DNA of 64,000 nt, from the NCBI GenBank assembly GCA_947179485.1, contig OX359250.1, positions 2,563,661-2,627,660 on the forward strand. Reading direction: 5' to 3'. Below the pieces are notes generated by a model that saw only the letters and a list, made by a program, of their open reading frames with translations, made no database searches and had not been told where the DNA came from. A program made the translations under genes and the position numbers. This document shows, in pieces, positions 23,340 through 35,944 of the stretch (positions are counted from its first letter, which is position 1; each line of letters begins with the position of its first letter). The stretch comes from Allacma fusca (lineage: Eukaryota > Arthropoda > Collembola > Symphypleona > Sminthuridae).

Positions 23340-24320
23340 GCGATAATTTGAGGTTTCGCGTACGGTGGCGTCAGCTACCGCCCTCAAAGTAGGACAAATT
23401 TTAAGTTTTTTTCAAAATTTCAAATTTAAAAAAAACTGTCGGACCGATTTCAACCACATAAACAATAATCATTACGATTTACATAAGCTATATTCACAAA
23501 ACATTTCATTGAAATCGATTCAGTAGTTTTGGAGATAACTGTCATTTGCAAAGGTGTCCAAAAGGTTCAGCCTACCTAAAATACTACATATTTTTTACAG
23601 CCTTGCCTTCCCTACATATTAACCTACATTATTTATCAAAAATAAATTGCCTACCTATTTGCCTACATATATACTCCTGTAATGTTTCTGCCTATATTTT
23701 AGCCTATAAAGACCTATTTTTTAGCCTATAAAGACCTATTTTTTCAACTAAAAATCATCTATTTATGTGCGTGCAATCGTAACACATGAAAAAAATCGAA
23801 CTACTAAAATGTTACGTATTTGAAGAATATTTTAGAGATTTATTTTAAGGTTAAATCAAATAATTGCTTGACCAATTTGTCAATAGATTATTAAATATGC
23901 CTATTTTTAACTTCGCAAACTGCCTACCTTGTTCCTAAATAAAAAGTGAAGTCTTGCAGTTCCTACATATAATATAGGATTAATTTTAGCGGTAATTACT
24001 GCACCCTATTTTACTACCAATAATTACTTGGATTTTGCATCCTACCTATTTTTATCCTATATATAGGCCTATAAATAGGATAGGTGGACACCTTTGGTCA
24101 TTTGACTTGAAGTCCAAAATTTCAAGAATTTTTTTTCTCGAAAACTATCCAGCCGCTTTCAACCAAATACGAACTCAGAACTCATTACTTTTGACACAAG
24201 GAATGTCTAAAAAATTTCATTGAAATCGGTCCGGTAGTTTTTGAGTAAACGTGCGGAAGGACACACGGACGTACGGACAAGGTTATTTACTAGGGGGCTC
24301 ACGCCACCCTAAAAATAATG
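23340..24320. repeat. Dispersed repeat interrupted by a nested element
   Basis: Contains 'tttcattgaaatcg', 'cggtagttttt' and a 'gacgtacggac' tail, and ends in 'ggctcacgccacccta', the mirror of 'ggtggcgtcagctaccgccct' at its start. The same style is seen at 1-490. It is split at 23549-24096 by a younger insertion. Confidence 0.5.
23549..24096. mobile_element. Nested hAT-type element, 'CCTACATATT' arrays
   Basis: Inverted ends CAAAGGTGTCCA, with perfect 8-bp target duplication GTCATTTG at 23541-23548 and 24097-24104. Left and right thirds are degenerate 'CCTACATATT / CCTATTTTTAGCCTATAAAG' words. No coding frame. Confidence 0.85.
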
Positions 24321-25969
24321 CGAAAAGGATCACGAGTTTGAAAAAATGTTTAACAAGCAAACACAGATTTTGAAGTACGGGACGCCAATAGTCTCCATTT
24401 AATGCATTGCACAGTAACTGTCACCTTTTGTACTCACAATACAATCAGCTCTTCTCAATGCACTCTTTTATGTTCGACGGGCAAGTACTCTAGTACTGTT
24501 CAACAGAGCTGCGTTCAAGTTCAAGTATAACTTGAATAGTTCAAGTGCGTATCAAGTTCAAGTCAAGTCAAGTGCAGAAATTTTTTTAACTTGAAACTTG
24601 AGCATCACGTTCAAGTGAAAATATAATTTGAACTTGAATTTTCAAGTTCAAGTTCGATTAAGTTCAAGTTCGATTAAGTTCAAGTTAATGATTTATTACT
24701 TGATTGCAAAATCAAGTCAAGTTCAAGTACACTGAATGGAAGTACTTGAATAAGACTTGAGTATAACTTGAATATTTTTCACTGAAAAGCAATATAAACA
24801 TTGCGTAATTAGTGGCATTATTGCATCTCACCCAAAATAATATTAGTATATAAAAAAATATAAATTATACGTCAATTAACATATTATTGACATTTTTGTG
24901 TTTCATTTTATTCCATCAATGTTAAAGTCGCCTCCACGATACCCAGTGGACGAGCACGAAAAATTTTAAGTCCTGTTTCCATACTTTGAATTATTAAAGG
25001 TTCTGACTTATTGTTTTATAAGGATGTTCTCTATACCTACTCCGGGTTCTTGTTCCAATATAAAAATGAAGTTATTGTGCAGTTCGCCTGTTCTGAAGCT
25101 AAGAAGTTTAAGAACAATTTATTATTCCATGTTAGAATAACTTTTGCTGATAGTAAACATGATGGCGCAGAGACGAACAATCTTATAAATCAATATTGGT
25201 TAATATGGTTAAGCAAAATTGACGAATACAAATATTCATGAATATAAATGCTAGTTACACTCACCAGATGAGGGCAACACTAATGTGAACAGGCCAATAA
25301 CATGACTGCTATCCTCGTAATTGTGGAGATTAGTAAAATAGACTACAATGTTTACAGTTAAGCTTTTTAGAATTTTTAAAGTAAAGAATACTAGGAATCA
25401 AGCCATCCGCCGAGGCGGATGGGATGTCTGGCAGCAATGAATTTTAATTGTAATAATAATTTGAATGCAACGATAATATTTTATACAAACACCCTAGAAG
25501 TTCTATTTTTGTAGTAATTGCACAGAATTATTATATAAAATATCAAAACAGCTAGATAATCTTAACATGAATGGTTTAACTATCCAATTTGACCCGCATC
25601 TGTAGCCTATTTCAGAAATTTTCTAATATGAAATAATAACTGTTACAACATTTCGTAAATATCTATTTGTAGTAAGTTCATTGCTAGAGTGGCTTTATCT
25701 GTTGTAACAATAAACAAAAACCGTATGGAAACTGACATGGAGTTTTATAACCCCACAACAAAAATAGGCTCATCCAATTTATGTTAGCATTGTTAGCACA
25801 ATTGTGGGTCAATATCGGATCAGTTGATTTTTAAATTAGGTTAGGATACCTGTAGCTCGGTTGACAAAAAATCAATTTCAGAATTGTTTTTATCTGACGT
25901 TGTGGTATATAAACGTATTTTAAACTAATTAAATGCTTTAATTAATGCTTTTTAAATGGGATCTCCAAT

Positions 25970-28799
25970 CAGTGCTCGGAATGGGTACAGAAACCGTGTA
26001 CCCGTACCCGTACCCATATATAGGGTACGACGAAATGCTGTTCGTATACCCAGTCACTCCAAATGTATAGGATCCTACATGTAAAATCTATAGGATAAAA
26101 GTATCAGATCTGCGGACGATATCTCAAACGATTTTACTACAGGATCCTATACTATCCCATAGTTACTAGTCCCAACCTCGCATGGGATTTTCTCTAGCTT
26201 GTCCTATAGTTGAAAATTTATTATTATCTTACGCACTTCTCTACTTCTACTCCATTTTCCTCCGAAATTAAAACTACATAGCCATCTGTACTACAGTTAG
26301 TTTAATTTTTAGACAATTGTAAATATTTACAATATTTACAATTGTCTAAACAATTAAGCCAACTGCCATTACCGTTTTCATACATATACATCTCAAATTG
26401 TCAATATTAATACACCCTTCACTGCAGTTCTGTGGAAATAACATGTAACACTACAAAATAAAATTGCAGTCACAAGTAAATAATTTCACGTATGAATTGA
26501 AAAAAAAGAACAAAACACACACTTTTTGTATTTTTCGCTTGTCTTACTATTACTAATTGTAAGTTAAAATTGAAACAATCTACAGAACAGGTAAGCCGAT
26601 TTGACGTTCATCACAACCAAAGAACATGTGAATGACAACTGCTGTTGATTAAGTATGGCGAATTTGGCGGTTATAATATATGTCTTGTACAAACGATGAG
26701 GAGCGCAGAATCCTTGTCAAAGCAAGTACAGGATTTTTATAAAAATGTCCTATGGTACCCGAAACCATAGGATTTTTCTGACAATGTCCTATAGTACTCG
26801 AACTTGCAGGATATGCGGCACCCAACTTATAGGATTTTTTTAAAAACTTCCTATGGTACCCCCCGCTTATAGGATTTTTCTGAAAATGTCCTATGGTACT
26901 CGCACTTGCATATTTGTGCTACCCAACTTATAGGATTTTTCCAAAAACTTCCTATGGTACCCTCTCTTATAAGAATCGAGTGCCAGTTTCTGACGAGCTG
27001 AATTATTTGTATAAGATCCTATATGGCTTGTGGGATTTCTGGTACATTTTCTCACAGAACTTGCATCCTATAGGAATCCCATACAGTTTGGAGTGACTGG
27101 GTACCCGTAACCATACCCGAGTACCCGGGTAAATTATTTCAGTACCCGTACCCGTACCTGAAACTACAACGTAGTACCTGTACCCACAATTTACCCGTAC
27201 CCGTAATGTACCAAAAATCTGTACCCGTACCCGAGTACCTATTGTTTGTACCCGGGTATTACTCGGGTACTGGAAGTTTGGCCGATTTAAAATCCCCGAC
27301 GGCATTTTCATGCCCAGTTGAACATTTTTAATTTGTCAATTTTTTGACCTCCATTAAAATTTTGGGAATTTTTCCTAGGTGTTAAGGGTATATTTCAATT
27401 TTTTAAAAATCATTTAAGGCTTGTTGTCATTTATTTTTAATAATTACTGAAGAAATTCAAATGCTACTGTCCAAATAATAACTTGCGGAATGAAATGAAA
27501 TGTGTTCTTGCGAATTTGTTATTGAACAATTCTTCTATGGTGCAAGGATAAACAATTGGGGCGAATTCTTTCACACTTGGTCCGACGTTAAGAACTGTTG
27601 GCATTACCTTACAAATAGGACGCAAGGTAGTAAAGTATAGGAGAAAAGTAGAATTTCCTGATCATGCCAGTTTTCCATCAACGATATAACGTATGTATTC
27701 ACAAAGCAATGTATTTTGAACACTGTATAGAAAATGTTATACGGAAAAATTTGAGTTGATTATAATTTTTTCAAGTCGAATATTGCGGTTTCAGGAAATA
27801 AATGTGGGAGGCAAGATTGAATATTCATTTTATATTGCAGCTTTATAAAACAAACATTCGTAAACTGTCTCTCACATTTATGGACCCCGAGACGCAAATT
27901 TTCGACCAATGCAGGCGAATAAGACTCAAATGCCGCCCCATGAAAGTTTTGATCTCTTTTAACATCATTATCAACAGTAATCAAAGGGACTGAAACATAA
28001 ATATTGCCTGCAAGGAATGATATTTTCTAATCTAAACTTTTATAAAGATTCACGGCAATAAATACTCAATGTGTCATAAATGCCCAGAATTGAAAATGTT
28101 CAAATTGCCTGCACAAAATACGATGACGTTTTTGAATGGGCAACCCTGGGTACTTGTAGCATTAAGAAACGGATCTGCTAATAAATGTATATTTATTCCG
28201 AACTTATCTCGTAATACGTCTTTAAATAATTGTCATGTTACGCTCCCATGGAAGCTAATTAAATTGAATCTCAAGAACCTGCCCCTTGAAATTCTTCTTT
28301 GATGAGCTTCACTGCTTAAGTCGATAAACAGACGATTTTACTGACTCTACGCTCTATTTTTTATTAGATTCCTGGGAAGAATTATTAAAAGCGTTAGATT
28401 GCAACTATCACGTAATCATAAATGAGGCGAAGCCACTTGGCTTTGTCACTAACGCAAGTATCTGTATACAAAGAAATAAGCAACTCCGCGGTTGGCAGGT
28501 CTTATTGTTAGCCATAGTAATCCATCCCAGCAGGAATCCTTGAAGTACCCAAAAATACTCGGGTACAGCACCCACGGGTAGATATTTTACATAGTGATAC
28601 CCATACCTATTGGGTACTACCCGATTGTCAATGAGTGAGTACCCATACGATACCCGTACACACTTTATTGTCTAAAATCCAGAGTACGCGGGTAGTTCCC
28701 GCGTACTTGCGAGTACGCAAAATTCTGTACCCGGGTAGTACCCATACCCGTATCCGTACCCATTTACCCCAGTATTACCCGTACCCAGTCCGAGCACTG
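25970..28799. mobile_element. hAT-type element, 'GTACCC' arrays
   Basis: Inverted ends CAGTGCTCGG, with perfect 8-bp target duplication TCTCCAAT (25962-25969, 28800-28807). It has inserted into the Helitron-like copy 1. 'GTACCCGTACCC' arrays lie at 25980-26060, 27100-27280 and 28535-28795. The interior near 27830-28302 has exon-like open stretches ('MCHKCPELKMFKLP...') that I do not recognise; they could be a degraded transposase or unrelated. Confidence 0.85.
26047..27103. mobile_element. Nested element with 'TCCTATAGGATTTT' arrays
   Basis: Inverted termini TACCCAGTCACTCCAAA bound a region whose two flanks repeat 'CCTATAGGATTTTTCTGAAAATG'-type words (about 26070-26220 and 26700-27080). It sits inside the left array of the 25970-28799 element. 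The target duplication could not be separated from the surrounding GTACCC repeats. Confidence 0.6.
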
Positions 28800-30824
28800 T
28801 CTCCAATGAAAATGGTACTTTTTAGAATTTAGCCAACGATATGGAGCTTTTAAAACTGAAACTATTTAAGCAAACCAAATGTTTCTCAGTCAAAATTGTT
28901 TTGCAATTATATTAGCTAATATGCATCATGCTAGACAGCTTTACTAAAATTGTTAGACCTGGTCACAGAATTTTTGAATGACCGCTTTGATTCTAGGAAA
29001 AAATGCGTTTCAACATTATTACGCTAATATTGTTGCAAAAAAGGCTGTAACTATTTTCAGTATTGCAGTGTAACTTCAATATATTCATGACAGCGACCTT
29101 CGCTAAAGTCAAGCACCGGTGACTAATTATTTTAAAAATCGAGTGACGAATTTAATAGTGTTGGTTAAAAGATGATGACTGATCATATATGCCATACTGT
29201 ACTAAATATTCAAAGGCGTACATAATAAGTAAGTGATAGTTAATTCTAATTAACCATACAAATTCCATGATATAAGATATAATCATGCGGGTAACTTGTT
29301 AGCATTGCGGTATTTCTGTTATCTCTTTTTTACATTATTTTGACTATTTTGTGTTCTGAAATGGCATTATTTTTTGTTGACTTGGACAGAATTAAGCTGA
29401 AAACTTGGTTACTTTACCTAAAGCCTGCCTAAGTCAACAAAAAATGTTAAAAATAAAAAAATTGCTTTCAATTTTATTTTAAAGCATTTTTTCCATAAAT
29501 GAAAGAAAAAAAATGAGCGGCTATGATTCAACATGGCATGTACATAAAGACGAAAACTATCACTACTACTACGATGAAGCTTTTAGTAAGAAGGATCATC
29601 CGCATGCCGTTTAGTTTATCCTAATTACGTCCTAATGATTATCAGCCGTAATGATTAGGATGTTTGTAGTATTGTTTATTCATTTACGAAAAAAATACTT
29701 GAATAATCAAGTTCAAGTACAAGTTCACGTCAAGTTATGCGTCCAACTTGAACGTCAAGTTCTTACCAAGTTCAAGTTCTATAAAATGAACTTGAAAATT
29801 GTGTACTTGAATACTCAAGTTGCTTGAGAAACTTTATTCATCAAGTGCAAGTGTGGATACCTCGTTTAGAAAATTTTTTCAAATTCAAGACAAGTTCAAG
29901 TCAAGTTCAAGTCAAGTTCAAGTCAAGTTCAAGTCAAGTTCAAGTCAAGTTGACTAAAATAACTTGACTTGAACTGCTGTTCAAGTATTCCAAAAGAATT
30001 ATTATATTAAAATCATCAAACTAATTACCATTAACCATTTGGTATGTTAATGATATATTTTACATATTTTATATCGCATACATGCAAGCTTATTAAATTT
30101 TGTTTAGGTTTTATTTGTAAGGAGTCGAACTCCTAAAGTAAATATCATTTAAGGGCTTTTTTGTTGACCAATACTGGGTGGTTAATAATCTGTGCAATGT
30201 GTAGGGTAGCAGCGCTTGCTTCTCATTAGACCAGGGGTGGATTTAAGGGGTGGCCCACCCTGGCCCGGTCAGGATAAAAAATTTAGGGCCATAGAAAACA
30301 AATTATGGAAGCCCCTGAGGTTATGTGGAAAGGCCTACAAAGTCATTTTGAGGCTTATTGTTAGGACCAGGGTAAAAATTATTGTATTAATCTAACCCTA
30401 CATTAACCCATACAAATATGTTACAGAAAAAAATATTTGATTCCTTAATTTTGTAGCAAATTCTTGTCCAGTTTTTACAATATAATATTTGCATTACATT
30501 ACTCTTATGATTTTTGACATTTCGTATTTCCGATACTACTTCCTCCTTGTTACTTTGGATTTGTCTACTCAGTATTCCCTTTACACCAAATTTCATTAGG
30601 ATTGTGGAATAGCTCGCCAAGCTAATTAGTTCAAATTCCAAAACAAAAGCATAAACATATAATTATATGATATTGAAAAGTGTACGACCCATGAACAACA
30701 TAAAATAAAAGAATACTGTGGCCATGAACAACATTGAACAGTGGTAATAAATTTGTGTTGTGTTCAACACAACACTACATGTTGTAAAATGGGCTGCTTT
30801 CTCGATTTTACATTTGCATAAAAG

Positions 30825-31085
30825 TACCCAAATATTTAAGGTACTTGAAGGTCAGGTACAGGTATTTCAAGTACTCGTACCTGTACCTGATGGAATCGAC
30901 TCAAATAGGTATTATTCCGTACCCGTTCCCATACCCTAACCTGTACCCAACTTTGCAGGTACAAATTGTGTGTACGCCGTACGCAAAAATATTTGGGTGC
31001 AAGATTTATATACCTATTTTGTACCTGGACCTGAACCTGCACACATATACCCGGGTACTACCTGTACCCATGAGGGGCACTAGCA
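30825..31085. mobile_element. 'GTACCTG' array fragment with TAGTGCCCCTC end
   Basis: An array of 'GTACCTGTACC' words ending in the inverted terminus GAGGGGCACTA at about 31072-31082. The region 30945-31085 recurs inverted at 32872-33005. The opposite terminus was not found. Confidence 0.55.
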
Positions 31086-31202
31086 AAAACCAACCAGAAA
31101 TCCTAATGGGTCTTACAAGTGTAAGGCCATATTTAGTTCCTATGCTGTACGCACATGGAAGGTGAACCTGGTTTTTATTTCCACATGAATATGTATTCTA
31201 GC

Positions 31203-32252
31203 TAGGGAATGTCGATTGAAAATGCCCTCGTATATATGCCCGCCAAGGTGAATATGCCCAAAATGCCCGTCAACGTGCCATATTTTTGGGCATATTGGCA
31301 CATTGGGAAAATGCCGTAAATTTGGGCATTTTCGACCGGGCATATTCGGCATTTTCAGTAGGGAATATTCATTATTTTTTGTAGACAAAACTCAGCAATA
31401 CAGTCAAAACAAAAAAGTCACTTATTCACTATTAAAATAATTCAAATTTCAATAAAAAAGGCCTACATGGCAATTTTGCTCAAATGTATTTTATTTCAAA
31501 AGATACTTGATGTGTATCATACAATTGCCTTATACTGAATTGACGAATGCAATACTGTTGCATTTTGTATAACGTTAATCACTCTATGAATACTCTAGTT
31601 CTTCTCCCGTGTACGGTTCTTCAATGATAAATGTCTCCTCAAAAAAATCCTCCCCATCAGAACTTTGATTTGTGTAACTTTCAATTTCAACCTCTGCAGC
31701 CGTTGCTCAGCCTTCGGCTGAAATAATATAGGCGTAAATAAAATTTCTCATATCAACTTTTTTTAACAAGTGCTTCGAGATTAGCATAGTTTATTGCATT
31801 CCAAAATGTGAGTTATGTTTGACTACTAAATTAAAAATAATTCGGGAACAATTTGCATGTTAAACTTTTTAACCACTCGTCAATTAGCAACAATGGTTAG
31901 AGGTTTCAAAACTGCATCAACTCCTACAATTCACTACTGACCAGCTTTATTTACCTGTATGTCAAAAACGCCGGGTAATCGTTTTTAGTTATAAAAATGT
32001 GTGCTGGACAGTTTACAGTAGTAGCGAGTGCAAGTAGCAACAGCAACCAATAACGTCTGGAAAAGGTAATCAGCCGGAAAATTTGAATTGAATATGCCCA
32101 AAATGCCAAATATGCCCAGGATGAAAATGCCCAAAATGTCAGTGCCGAATATGCCCAAAATCTACGTATTTGCCCAAAGTTGAAAATGCCCTGGCATTTT
32201 GGGCAGGCATGATGCCCAATATGCCATGGCATTTTCAAATCGACAATCCGTA
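31203..32252. mobile_element. Element with 'AATGCCCAAAATG' arrays
   Basis: The inverted ends share TGTCGATT(T)GAAAATGCC. Arrays of 'AAAATGCCCAAAATG / ATATGCCC' sit at 31218-31360 and 32090-32240, leaving an 800-base core without genes. The flanking 8-mers (ATTCTAGC and TCACTAGC) match at six of eight positions, so it is probably an older insertion of the same type. Confidence 0.6.
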
Positions 32253-32459
32253 ATCACTAGCAAAGAAACTAAAACTAATTCAAAAATGTTGTCCCCCCAC
32301 CACTTTGTCGGACGTTCCGGAGTGCCTTAACATTAAGCAGGCCCGCTAGATAAATGTTTTTCAGTTGAGTAGCGGTGTACGTACATACGTACATGAACTT
32401 ACGGAAGGGTTTTGGCTAAAATGTAGTAGATGGGATTGCAAGTTCCAACGTCGTTCGAA

Positions 32460-32640
32460 GGCTGTAAAATTAACATGTTCCTTCACATTCCATTATTTCT
32501 GCAAAGAGCAGAGGCCTTCGTTCATCCTTCCTTCCGCTCCCTTTATAATTGCCAAAGCTAACGCTTAATTCGTTCAAAGAAGCCTTCTTTGAAGGAAATC
32601 CTTCGAAGGATGGACACCTCTGTCACACCCGAAGGAAATT
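32460..32640. repeat. 'CCTTCGAAGG' word cluster
   Basis: Repeated CCTTC and GAAGG words, including palindromic TCGAAGGA. Possibly one end of another array-type element. Nothing else was recognised between 32253 and 32871. Confidence 0.4.
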
Positions 32641-32871
32641 CGTTTACGTGGAAATAGGAGTTTCAGATTGTACCATTTTTCATACACGGTCTACCGTTAT
32701 TATAAATATTTTGAAGGACTTCATTCGTCGCGCTCCGTGGAGCGGAAAATGTAAGGTTAGAATGTGGTAAATGAAAAGTTTTTTAAGATTTAAGGAAATT
32801 CATGAACCTAGCCTTACATTTTCCATTGAGCGAAAACATGCTGTTTTAAACTTTTTAGGTTTCACTAGCGA

Positions 32872-33005
32872 GAGTAGTGCCCCTCGTGAATACAGGTAAT
32901 ACCCGGGTATATGGATACAGGTCCAGGTACAAAATGGGTACATAAGTTTTGCATCCAAACATTTTGGGGTACACACAATTTGTACCCGCAAAGTTGGGTT
33001 CCTTC
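32872..33005. mobile_element. Inverted copy of the 30945-31085 fragment
   Basis: Begins TAGTGCCCCTCGTG and continues with GTACC words; reverse complement of 30945-31085. Truncated on the right. Confidence 0.65.
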
Positions 33006-33336
33006 TTGTATTAGGCTGGCATTAAATCATTTCTTGACTTACTGTACAAAACATCACCGTTAAATTAAAAAAATGGAATGTTCACATTGTAGCTGTATAG
33101 AAGCTAACAACTTTAAAACCTATAATTTCAGCATGCGTGAATAGTGACCAAACAAATCAATTGAAATATTTTTAAAGGGTCAAATATTGTCCAAAAGGAA
33201 GAAATTATATTATACAGTGGATCCCACGCGATCTATGAATATGAAAGGCAGTGGCAGTAACAGTAAGCTGCAATTTCCTTCGACTTGAATTTCATTTATT
33301 TTGCTGCGAAGCATTTGTTAGAGAGTAAACTACCAG

Positions 33337-34145
33337 TAGTGCGCTCAGTGTTTCGTTCCTGAAACGAAAATTTCCGTTTCGTTTCAGTTTGTTTCAGTTC
33401 GTTTCATAAAAATTTCAGTTCAGTTTCAAGTTTTGCTGAAACGAACGTTTCAGTTAAGACTCTGAAACGAAACGAAACAGTCTCACTGAAACGCATTTCA
33501 AACGTTTCAAATGCAATTAAATTCTCCTGTAAAAATGCGCGTGTCACGACAATTTTGCTTTGATATTATGTATAGTATTTATTATTTCTTGTGCATATGG
33601 ACTATATTATATAGAATAGAGCGGTGAAATCTTCTTTACGCAGTTAATGAGCTTAGGAAACCAATGAATTCTGAATTACAAAATAATTAATTAGCAAGTA
33701 GTAATCGAATATAGTTAAGCCTGTATAACTTAAGAAACAACGTATATTTTATTACGCCTTAAAAGTTGTAGTTTGTGAATCTTCAAATTTAGCTTATTAA
33801 CCACGGGATCAGGATTAACGAAATATTTTGTGGGGTCTGGTGGATACTACTTTGAACGCGGAAAATGATTGGAGTTAACCGAACTACCAAAACTAGATTT
33901 ACCTTTAGAAGTATGACTGACGTTGTATGAACTTAGACTAAATGGCGGGCCATGAAATGTCAAGCATTTTAAATTTTCGAGCCTGAAACGATCGTTTCGC
34001 GTTTCGTTTCAGTTCATAGAGCAAACTGAAACGAACTGAAACACTTTTTTGTGAACTGAAACGAAACCATGAATTCGGTTCATTTCAGCGTCTAAACTGA
34101 AACGAAACAAATTTTTTGAAACAAACTGAAACACTGAGCGCACTA
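33337..34145. mobile_element. Non-autonomous hAT-type element, 'GAAACGAAACTG' arrays
   Basis: Inverted ends TAGTGCGCTCAGTGTTTC, with perfect 8-bp target duplication ACTACCAG (33329-33336 and 34146-34153). Both ends carry about 150 bases of 'TTTCAGTTCGTTTC / GAAACGAAACTG'; the 470-base core has no gene. Confidence 0.9.
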
Positions 34146-34153
34146 ACTACCAG

Positions 34154-34905
34154 TGTGGGGACTTGCTGACTTGGTTAACTTACGTTTGAATCGTCATTCT
34201 AGTAGCAGAAAATGAACCAAAACCTGAAAGTCACATTTAATTTGAAGATGCAAAAAAGAAAATATTTATATTGCATTATATTGCATTTTGCATTATTCAA
34301 CTACATAATCGAGACACCAGATTCATACATTAGTCACATGCATTATTAGATTTTCATTTAAGCATGATTCGATTTTTCAGAACTCTGTTTCATTAGCCTG
34401 GGTAATTATTTGGGGTCACAATGGCGATAAGTGGGAACAGAAATTTACAGTATTAGTATTCAATTCCAATATAAAATACTTATAGGACGTAGTTTCACGC
34501 GCGTGTGCAAAAGTCTTGAGCTTTCATGAGATTTTTCTAATGATATCATGTATTTTTTAGAATTTATCGAGGATTGTGTTTATTTTTAGAGCATCGCGAA
34601 ACGATTGCCACCTACCCCCATCCCACATAATTGTTCATAAAAAATAGAATTCCCTACCTTTTACACTACAACAACAAATTAACAATGGTTGTGAAAATGC
34701 GGAGATGTAAAGCATGGTATAGCAAAATCTGGACGACAATGAAGTAACAAATTTTCAGCGTGAACAGATTAATGTAACAATAAATAAATATACAGTAGTA
34801 TTAAGTACAGGATATTTCGACGTACACACAAATAATTTACACAAATGTAATTTTTCCTTCGAAGTTGCTTGGGAGAAAAAGAGGCACCGGCTTCGCTAAT
34901 GGAAA
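34154..34905. other. Intergenic, no gene recognised
   Basis: AT-rich sequence between two array-type elements; no coding, RNA or repeat signal recognised. Confidence 0.45.
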
Positions 34906-34913
34906 GTATACAT

Positions 34914-35936
34914 CAGTGATGGGTAACCGAAAATTTAGGTTTAAGTTAACTACTCAAACGTTAATGAGTCTAAATTCGTTTTCATTATTGGTATTTTAAG
35001 AATTCGGTTATGGTTACAAACGGTTAGCAGTTGGATTCAATAGCGTTAATCGGTTAATAACAGTTAATACTAACAATAATGAATATGGTTGATAAAAAGA
35101 ATTTTTCCGAATTTTTTCACTGTAATCTAAAGCTTCTTTAAGCATGGTAAATAGTTATAATTATTAGCACTATTAATTCCCGAAAAGTCCTCGTAACGTT
35201 TGTTTCCAGCAAACAATAATATGACATCATGCAAATTTTTTCAGAGGAAATAAACTGTAGGTAACCAGCAAAAATGGTCTGCACCCATTTTTGATCAAAC
35301 GTAAAATGGCAACTTGTTCCAAAATCAAAATGAAGTAATTATTGTTTACAATTTGTAACTGAAAATTTCATGTCAAATTAATCACACGGATCATTATCAA
35401 AATACATTTAGATCATTTATCTTTTTCGGGAATGTTACAATAACTTGCAATGAACAGTTGTGATGTCCTAAAAGGTGCTTTACATTCGTCGGCAGTGTAC
35501 ATGCACGTAGTGCAGTAACTTTACAAAAAACTCTCAGGTCACCGAAATATATTTTTGATGCGTATAATTAGCTGAATATAGTATTTATTTTTTTAATACG
35601 TTTGACTATTACGCACACGATGATATAAACTCAAATTTCTAAAACAAATCGGTATAAATGTTTTACGATTGCATGAAATTATTTTTGGATTTGAGCAACT
35701 TACATTTAGGTGTAAGAGATGGCAGTAAATTGTAAGAGTGACCAGGATTTTCTGTAACGGATAATAACGTTACTGTGATTCGGTTTATGTTATTTGCTGT
35801 ACAGAGGTTTCGGTTTACGTTAAGTTTTTGTTAATCAAGTGTAAAATGTTAAACGTTATTTCTCATTAACCGTTACTAGAATTTTGTCGATAATAACGTT
35901 ATTCATTAACGTTAATCAATAACGTTACCCATCATT
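34914..35936. mobile_element. Non-autonomous hAT-type element, 'GGTTAACGTTAA' arrays
   Basis: Inverted ends (C)AGTGATGGGTAAC and AATGATGGGTAAC, with 8-bp target duplication GTATACAT (34906-34913, 35937-35944). Arrays of 'CGGTTAATAACGTTAA' lie at both ends (about 34920-35100 and 35750-35936). No transposase. Confidence 0.85.
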
Positions 35937-35944
35937 GTATACAT

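Larger units (their letters stand above)
25391..29345 (-). mobile_element. Helitron-like element copy 1 (interrupted)
   Basis: On the minus strand the 3' end has the hairpin CCATCCGCC-TC-GGCGGATGG, a 10-base spacer, CTAG and T. About 1.1 kb, split by the insertion at 25970-28799, aligns with copies at 36959 and 38507. The distal end near 29345 is only where similarity to copy 3 stops; a 5' TC terminus was not identified. No Rep/helicase is visible, so it is non-autonomous. Confidence 0.55.
24501..29974. mobile_element. Possible 5.5-kb element bounded by 'TTCAAGTCAAG' arrays
   Basis: Arrays of 'TTCAAGTTCAAGTCAAG' lie at about 24511-24780 and 29697-29975. The 8-mer CTGTTCAA flanks both outer edges (24493-24500 and 29975-29982), and the left end CAGAGCTGCG resembles the terminus at 14312. 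But the right end is shorter and the 8-mer contains part of the array word, so the pairing could be chance. The interior holds other, independently bounded elements. Confidence 0.4.

Noticed and set aside
27003..27311. 102-codon frame rich in 'GTRVRVQ'
   Set aside because: Translation of the GTACCC word array.
25980..28795. GTACCC arrays as telomere-like or centromeric repeats
   Set aside because: They stop exactly at inverted termini with an 8-bp target duplication, so they belong to a transposon.
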